This document shows positions 6,471 through 9,293 of a stretch of 9,293 nucleotides of DNA, in pieces; within the stretch, counting starts at the first letter, position 1, and each line of letters begins with the position of its first letter. The DNA lies in the NCBI GenBank assembly GCA_016208545.1, contig JACQXU010000038.1, forward strand, positions 1-9,293. The letters are read 5' to 3'. Made by a program: the position numbers and the translations under genes. A model generated the notes under the pieces. It was not told where the DNA came from, did no database searches, and worked only from the letters and a program-made list of their open reading frames with translations. Source of the DNA: Candidatus Uhrbacteria bacterium. Its GTDB lineage: Bacteria > Patescibacteriota > Patescibacteriia > UBA9934 > GWF2-40-263.

Positions 6471-6502
6471 CCTACTTTCCTACTTTACTACTTTACTACT
6501 TT
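6471..6502. repeat. Four tandem octamers (CCTACTTT x2, ACTACTTT x2)
   Basis: Consecutive units at 6471, 6479, 6487 and 6495 differ only in the first base of the unit. In the minus-strand transcript they give a purine-rich (AAAGTAGK)4 leader for the phosphatase mRNA. They are a likely site of slippage and length variation. Confidence 0.85.
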
Positions 6503-6508
6503 TTTAAC

Positions 6509-6543
6509 AAAAAAAACCGACGTGTATTCGTTACGACGTCGGC
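6509..6543 (-). terminator. Rho-independent terminator after the 138-aa gene
   Basis: On the minus strand CCGACGT and ACGTCGG form a 7-bp GC-rich stem (6536-6542 with 6517-6523) around a 12-nt loop, followed immediately by eight T (6509-6516). It begins about 20 bp after the stop at 6561 and should separate that gene from the phosphatase. Confidence 0.88.
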
Positions 6544-6560
6544 AGATATAGACTGCGGTT

Positions 6561-6977
6561 TCACGATGTGATGCCCATAGGATTGCGTGAGCCTCGAACC
6601 TCCTGCGCTGACACAACAGAAGGAAATTCTAGAAATTGTGCACATGGTCCTAGAACGATGTGTGTTCCTGGAATTTCCAACTTTAGTCCGCAACCTTCCT
6701 GTACGAAAGGAAGGAAGGTTCCGAAGTAGAGTTCTTCTGTGGTTCCGCATCGAACCACTAGTTCCACTTCAGCCGCAAACGCTCGATGCTGGTCGTCAAT
6801 GTAAACGACATAGCACTTGTCAAACACTGTCTTTGGGATTTCAGAACGCTGAATCACCAATAGGCAAGAGTATGGTTTGTCAGCAATGAAATATCCCAGA
6901 TGTGATCTGAGTCTGGCAAGCATCTCATTGCAATAGGATCTGTTAGAAGTTAGAGCGCTAACTCTTCGTGTGTGCAT
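6561..6977 (-). CDS. Uncharacterised 138-aa protein with a strong Shine-Dalgarno
   Basis: Not recognised. The start at 6977 is set by a perfect AGGAGG four bases before the ATG; the open frame extends upstream to 7043, but that part overlaps the antiporter gene and lacks an initiation site. The protein begins MHTRRVSALTSNRSYCNEML, has six cysteines spread through its length (none in a CxxC pair) and no membrane segment. Its middle is beta-like and hydrophobic (KCYVVYIDD, AEVELVVRCG, LKLEIPGTHIVLGPC). Codon use is more even (frequent CTA, GGA, GTG, TGC) than in its AT-biased neighbours, which suggests a different origin. It lies 40 bp after the antiporter stop and ends at its own terminator, so it may be cotranscribed with the antiporter. 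A small beta-sheet domain is plausible but unproven. Confidence 0.75.
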   Translation of the reverse strand: MHTRRVSALTSNRSYCNEMLARLRSHLGYFIADKPYSCLLVIQRSEIPKTVFDKCYVVYIDDQHRAFAAEVELVVRCGTTEELYFGTFLPFVQEGCGLKLEIPGTHIVLGPCAQFLEFPSVVSAQEVRGSRNPMGITS

Positions 6978-7017
6978 GTTTCCTCCTATTTTGTTGCACA
7001 CTCGTTGACGAAGAAGA

Positions 7018-8676
7018 TTACTCAATAAACGGTTTTCTGTCAAGCAACCATGCCTTTTTCTGGATTCGATTGCTTTTTAGGATTTCCGCGAACTTTTTAC
7101 CGGAAAGCGCGTTTGGAATTATGACATACGACGCACCAAGTTCATAACAAAGTTGTGCTTCTTCTTTTATATGAACAGTTACAACACTGATCCCTCGGAA
7201 TTTTTTATTTTTTAAAAAAGTTAAAAGATCACTGCTAACAACCGCGTCTGGAATTGTTGAAATGATCATTTTCGCGTGATCAGCTTCGAGTTCGTCCAAA
7301 AATGATTCGTCGCTAACATCGCCGTAAATATGCGGCTCTCCAATTTTTGAAAGCGAACGAATGACTTCTGGATCAAAATCAACTATTAAATACGGCTGAT
7401 GAAGTGCGCGAACCGAATCGAGAATTACAGAACCGATTGGGTGATATCCAAAAAGCAAAACTGGAACAACTGGAACTTTTCGTTTTTTTTCTGATTCAAG
7501 AGTTCGTCTGGGTTCAAGCCAACGAAACATCGGACGCAGTCGATCAAAAAACGGATCATTGTGTTCTATAAAAAATACGCTCACGGCAATTGTGATAAGT
7601 GCGACTGCTGTTGCAAAAGGAAGAAGTGTTTCAGAAATGTGACCAGAGGCCATTCCAGCCGCGAGAAGAATAAAAGAAAATTCCGAAATCTGCGCGACTG
7701 CTGTTCCAGAAAGAAAACCAGTTCGCGGATGATAGCCGAGTAAACGCATTATCGCGATAACAATTACCGGCTTGCCGATTAAAATAAATGCGCTGAAAAC
7801 AAGAATTGGAATTAGCATTGTTATCGCCTGATCAAAACGTAATTGTGTTCCAAGCACGATAAAAAAAATCATTAAGAAAAAATCTCGGAGCGGACGAATT
7901 CGCGCATTGATTTCGCGCTGATATAAACTTCCAGAAAGTGAAATACCAGCTATGAGCGCTCCGACTTCCATTGTAAATCCAAAAAAAACCAAAATTCCGG
8001 CAACAAGAAAACACCAAGCGATCGAAAAAAGAAGTAACAACTCTTGCGACTTCGCAACATACGACAAAAGTTTTGGAATGACACGTGTCGCAATCATCCA
8101 TAAAACAACTGAAAGAACAAAAGCTTTGATTATAATTCCGATGAACACTTGTTCTATAGTTTTGCCGCCGCTCACAGCTGAAAGCCCAAGTAAAATCAAA
8201 ATGGCGATAAAATCCTGCACGATCAAAAATCCGACACTGATTCGTCCGTAAAGTGTGTCAATTTCTTCTTTGTCCATTAGAAGTTTTACGATGATGATTG
8301 TGCTTGAAAAAGCAAACGCAACAGAAAGATAAATGCTTGAGACTATGTCGAACCCGAGAAAAAGCGCGACAATGAAACCAAGAATTGTGCTTAATAAAAC
8401 TTGACCGACTCCGGTTGCCAGAGCAATGCCGCTTACGTCTTTGAACGATCGCCAATTAAGACCGAGTCCGACTGTGAATAACAAAAACGCCACGCCAATT
8501 TTGGACATGACGGAAAAAATATCCTGACTTTGCGTGAGCGCTAAAAGACTTGAACCAACAATCGCGCCTGTTATGATGTAAGCCAAAATAAGCGGCTGGC
8601 GTAATCTAAAAATAACCATCGCCAAAATCGCGGCAAGAATAAGTATTGATCCGATTTCAAAAAAAAGTTCCTCCAC
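7018..8676 (-). CDS. KefB-type cation:proton antiporter (CPA2) with TrkA-N/RCK domain
   Basis: A 552-aa membrane transporter of the CPA2 family, which exchanges K+ or Na+ for H+. About 12 hydrophobic segments fill residues 1-370, with family motifs TVGLGLNWRSF (68-78), AFSSTIIIVKLL (122-133), GRISVGFLIVQDF (144-156), FTMEVGALIAGISLSG (234-249) and GTAVAQISEFSFILLAAG (324-341). A linker (371-400) leads to a cytoplasmic nucleotide-binding domain (401-535) with VLLFGYHPIGSVI and the ribose-binding acidic residue in IVDFDPE. The loop GYHPIG lacks the second glycine of GxGxxG. The GTG at 8676 is chosen because an ATG at 8715 lies within a hairpin upstream of the likely promoter (8689-8694). Whether it is a K+ efflux gate like KefB/KefC or a Na+ exporter cannot be told. 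Confidence 0.88.
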   Translation of the reverse strand: MEELFFEIGSILILAAILAMVIFRLRQPLILAYIITGAIVGSSLLALTQSQDIFSVMSKIGVAFLLFTVGLGLNWRSFKDVSGIALATGVGQVLLSTILGFIVALFLGFDIVSSIYLSVAFAFSSTIIIVKLLMDKEEIDTLYGRISVGFLIVQDFIAILILLGLSAVSGGKTIEQVFIGIIIKAFVLSVVLWMIATRVIPKLLSYVAKSQELLLLFSIAWCFLVAGILVFFGFTMEVGALIAGISLSGSLYQREINARIRPLRDFFLMIFFIVLGTQLRFDQAITMLIPILVFSAFILIGKPVIVIAIMRLLGYHPRTGFLSGTAVAQISEFSFILLAAGMASGHISETLLPFATAVALITIAVSVFFIEHNDPFFDRLRPMFRWLEPRRTLESEKKRKVPVVPVLLFGYHPIGSVILDSVRALHQPYLIVDFDPEVIRSLSKIGEPHIYGDVSDESFLDELEADHAKMIISTIPDAVVSSDLLTFLKNKKFRGISVVTVHIKEEAQLCYELGASYVIIPNALSGKKFAEILKSNRIQKKAWLLDRKPFIE

Positions 8677-8688
8677 AAGTGTAAAATA

Positions 8689-8694
8689 AGTATA
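8689..8694 (-). promoter_or_regulatory. Extended -10 promoter of the antiporter gene
   Basis: On the minus strand TGTTATACT provides an extended -10 (TGn plus TATACT, 8689-8694). No good -35 is seen. Transcription would begin near 8682, only about six bases before the GTG at 8676, implying a nearly leaderless mRNA. Confidence 0.5.
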
Positions 8695-8701
8695 ACACAA
8701 A

Positions 8702-8735
8702 ACTAAAACATCCACCTTTTGGTGAATGTTTTAGT
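8702..8735. repeat. 15-bp hairpin with TTTT loop beside the antiporter promoter
   Basis: 8702-8716 pairs with 8721-8735 at 14 of 15 positions (ACTAAAACAT...ATGTTTTAGT). On the minus strand it is followed by TTTTGTG, giving a modest terminator-like shape; on the plus strand no T-run follows. It covers the -35 region of the antiporter promoter, so it may be an operator, a terminator for transcription from the right, or a mobile-repeat remnant. Confidence 0.6.
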
Positions 8736-8887
8736 GGTGACCCACTGTATTGAGAATTGGAACACTTTAATCCAAACAAATATAACAGTGGTCGGAGGTG
8801 CTGCCTCATATCTTTGGGGAGCGGTCGTTCAGTTTTACGGGATGAGCACAGATCTCCCACAAAAAACCAGATTTCAAGCCCGAATCG
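8736..8887. other. Gene-free stretch with an isolated inverted repeat
   Basis: No credible gene is seen. CCACTGT (8742-8748) and ACAGTGG (8785-8791) form a 7-bp inverted repeat whose outer flanks (GAC/GTC) also match if one base is skipped. GGGAG near 8820 can pair with CTCCC near 8857. The interval separates the divergent antiporter gene from the plus-strand promoter at 8888. Open frames crossing it on either strand lack start signals and run through the promoter and hairpins. Confidence 0.5.
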
Positions 8888-8916
8888 TTGACATTTTGGC
8901 CAAAATGTGCTATATT
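8888..8916 (+). promoter_or_regulatory. Consensus promoter with an 18-bp perfect palindrome in its spacer
   Basis: TTGACA (8888-8893) and TATATT (8911-8916) are separated by the ideal 17 bp. ACATTTTGGCCAAAATGT (8891-8908) is a perfect palindrome that overlaps the -35 box and fills most of the spacer, the classic placement of a repressor operator. Transcription should start near 8923 and run rightward into the structured leader and the ORF at 9063. Confidence 0.82.
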
Positions 8917-8917
8917 T

Positions 8918-9062
8918 CTTGCCTGTTCTTTGAAAGGTAAGGATTGGATTTTGCATGAGATAGGCGCTCTGCACGGCACATCTGTGCTGTTTGAAGCGCT
9001 TGTCTCATGTTCGAGGCTGGCCGTGACCGTCCGATGACGAGTCAAGACAGAAGGAGAAAACG
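8918..9062 (+). promoter_or_regulatory. Structured 5' leader upstream of the GC-rich ORF
   Basis: The roughly 140-nt leader has three visible parts. CTTGCCT/AGGTAAG (8918-8924 with 8935-8941) is a small stem enclosing TGTTCTTTGAA (8924-8934), which resembles the boxA antitermination element of Gram-positive rRNA leaders. Then 8954-8968 pairs with 8995-9009 as a continuous 15-bp stem with two G-U pairs, and its loop holds an inner hairpin (8974-8980 with 8983-8989). A Shine-Dalgarno, AAGGAG (9051-9056), ends the leader 6 nt before the ATG. It does not match a riboswitch class known to me; a cis-regulatory RNA or a small ncRNA is inferred. Confidence 0.55.
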
Positions 9063-9194
9063 ATGACCACCACCCGGATCACGTCCCCGCAGACCAAGAA
9101 CATCAACCGCCTCATGGAGGACGCTCTCGGAGAGGCCAACCCCGACAAGGACGGCGCCCAGCGCCTGATGGGACTGTCGCCAATTAACCAATGA
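9063..9194 (+). CDS. GC-rich 43-aa ORF, probably the N-terminal remnant of a larger protein
   Basis: It begins MTTTRITSPQTKNINRLMED and continues ALGEANPDKDGAQRLMGLSPINQ, a hydrophilic, probably helical peptide with no known domain. Initiation signals are strong: AAGGAG at ideal spacing, a consensus promoter and a structured leader. Codons are almost all G/C-ending (ACC, CTC, GCC, GAC, AAG) up to about 9179, then turn abruptly AT-rich for the last codons (CCA ATT AAC CAA) and beyond. This suggests the original gene was longer and was cut by a deletion or insertion, leaving a chance TGA. I have a general impression that the NPDKDGAQRL stretch occurs near the N-terminus of CPR hypothetical proteins, but cannot confirm it. 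It may equally be a real small protein. Confidence 0.55.
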   Translation: MTTTRITSPQTKNINRLMEDALGEANPDKDGAQRLMGLSPINQ

Positions 9195-9207
9195 AATTAT
9201 CCGCAAT

Positions 9208-9282
9208 TTGCCATAGAAAAAAGTTAATTTTTATGCTAAAATGGAAGTATATTTAGCTAATAATTAGCATAAAATTCTATGG
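9208..9282 (+). promoter_or_regulatory. Promoter region with nested inverted repeats before the right-edge gene
   Basis: CCATAGAA (9211-9218) is inverted at TTCTATGG (9275-9282), TTATGCTAA (9231-9239) at TTAGCATAA (9264-9272), and GCTAATAATTAGC inside is itself palindromic. A moderate promoter fits: TTGCCA (9208-9213), an 18-bp spacer and TATGCT (9232-9237). The inner repeats lie at or after the start point, as operators would, and the outer right arm overlaps the ATG at 9279. Confidence 0.5.
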
Positions 9283-9293
9283 TAAAAATAGAA
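9279..9293 (+). CDS. Start of an unidentified gene, cut by the right edge
   Basis: Five codons are visible (Met-Val-Lys-Ile-Glu). The start follows a plausible promoter and operator-like repeats, but there is no Shine-Dalgarno. Too little is present to name a product. The start codon lies within an inverted-repeat arm, hinting at self-regulation or at a mobile-element boundary. Confidence 0.35.

Noticed and set aside
5845..6507. Plus-strand open frame of 220 codons
   Set aside because: It lies antisense to the phosphatase catalytic domain and its leader, has no initiation site, and shows the low-complexity Ser/Phe-rich look of a shadow frame; the minus frame carries clear PPM motifs.
6565..6610. 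Possible tRNA T-arm (GGTTCGAGG on the minus strand)
   Set aside because: Flanking bases do not form a T-stem or acceptor stem, and the segment codes for the end of the 138-aa protein.
6978..7043. Longer 160-aa form of the orphan gene
   Set aside because: The extra 22 codons overlap the antiporter C-terminus, while the ATG at 6977 has a perfect AGGAGG at correct spacing.
8677..8715. ATG-initiated 565-aa antiporter
   Set aside because: The ATG sits in a hairpin and upstream of the likely -10 box, and the added residues do not look like the family N-terminus.
8719..8940. Plus-strand 73-codon frame ending in the boxA-like leader
   Set aside because: Its start lies in a hairpin arm with no ribosome site and it crosses a consensus promoter and operator palindrome.
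8657..8974. Minus-strand 105-codon frame upstream of the antiporter
   Set aside because: It overlaps the antiporter start, crosses two hairpins and the opposite-strand promoter, and has no Shine-Dalgarno.
8806..9045. Minus-strand 79-codon frame opposite the structured leader
   Set aside because: It is antisense to the leader stem and promoter and has no initiation signal or recognisable similarity.

Overview
The window reads as a bacterial chromosome segment, most likely from a Candidate Phyla Radiation (Patescibacteria) genome. That assignment is inference. It rests on AT-rich DNA, mostly weak or absent Shine-Dalgarno sites beside near-consensus promoters, compact proteins (238-aa HrcA, GrpE core of about 146 aa), and intergenic gaps filled with short degenerate repeats. 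TGA is used as a stop (hrcA, the 138-aa gene and the GC-rich mini-ORF), so the UGA-recoded CPR lineages are unlikely.

Layout, left to right. The left edge (1-132, minus) holds the first 44 codons of tgt (tRNA-guanine transglycosylase). Next is a 190-bp gap (133-322) with two large palindromic structures. A complete heat-shock operon on the minus strand follows, in transcription order hrcA, grpE, dnaK, dnaJ (4654 down to 323). It is driven by a consensus promoter whose -10 box lies inside a perfect CIRCE operator (4664-4690). HrcA should repress the operon; DnaK, DnaJ and GrpE form the chaperone cycle. Upstream on the same strand is a PP2C-type phosphatase with a long unassigned C-terminal half (4749-6407) and a duplicated translation start. 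A 138-aa orphan gene with a perfect Shine-Dalgarno and its own terminator lies further up (6509-6977), then a KefB/CPA2-type cation:proton antiporter with a C-terminal nucleotide-binding domain (7018-8676).

The right end (8736-9293) switches to the plus strand. It carries a consensus promoter overlapped by a perfect 18-bp palindrome, a roughly 140-nt structured leader with a boxA-like sequence and a 15-bp stem, and a GC-rich 43-codon ORF with a strong Shine-Dalgarno that stops soon after an abrupt shift to AT-rich DNA. The last bases hold the start of another gene inside nested inverted repeats.

The most notable find is a 122-bp MITE-like element (3835-3956) with 20-bp inverted repeats (19/20 identical), flanked by a 4-bp direct repeat and sitting exactly at the hrcA/grpE junction. 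Removing it and one repeat copy restores a classic ATGA stop/start overlap. In its present state it adds six residues to HrcA and keeps an open frame into grpE.
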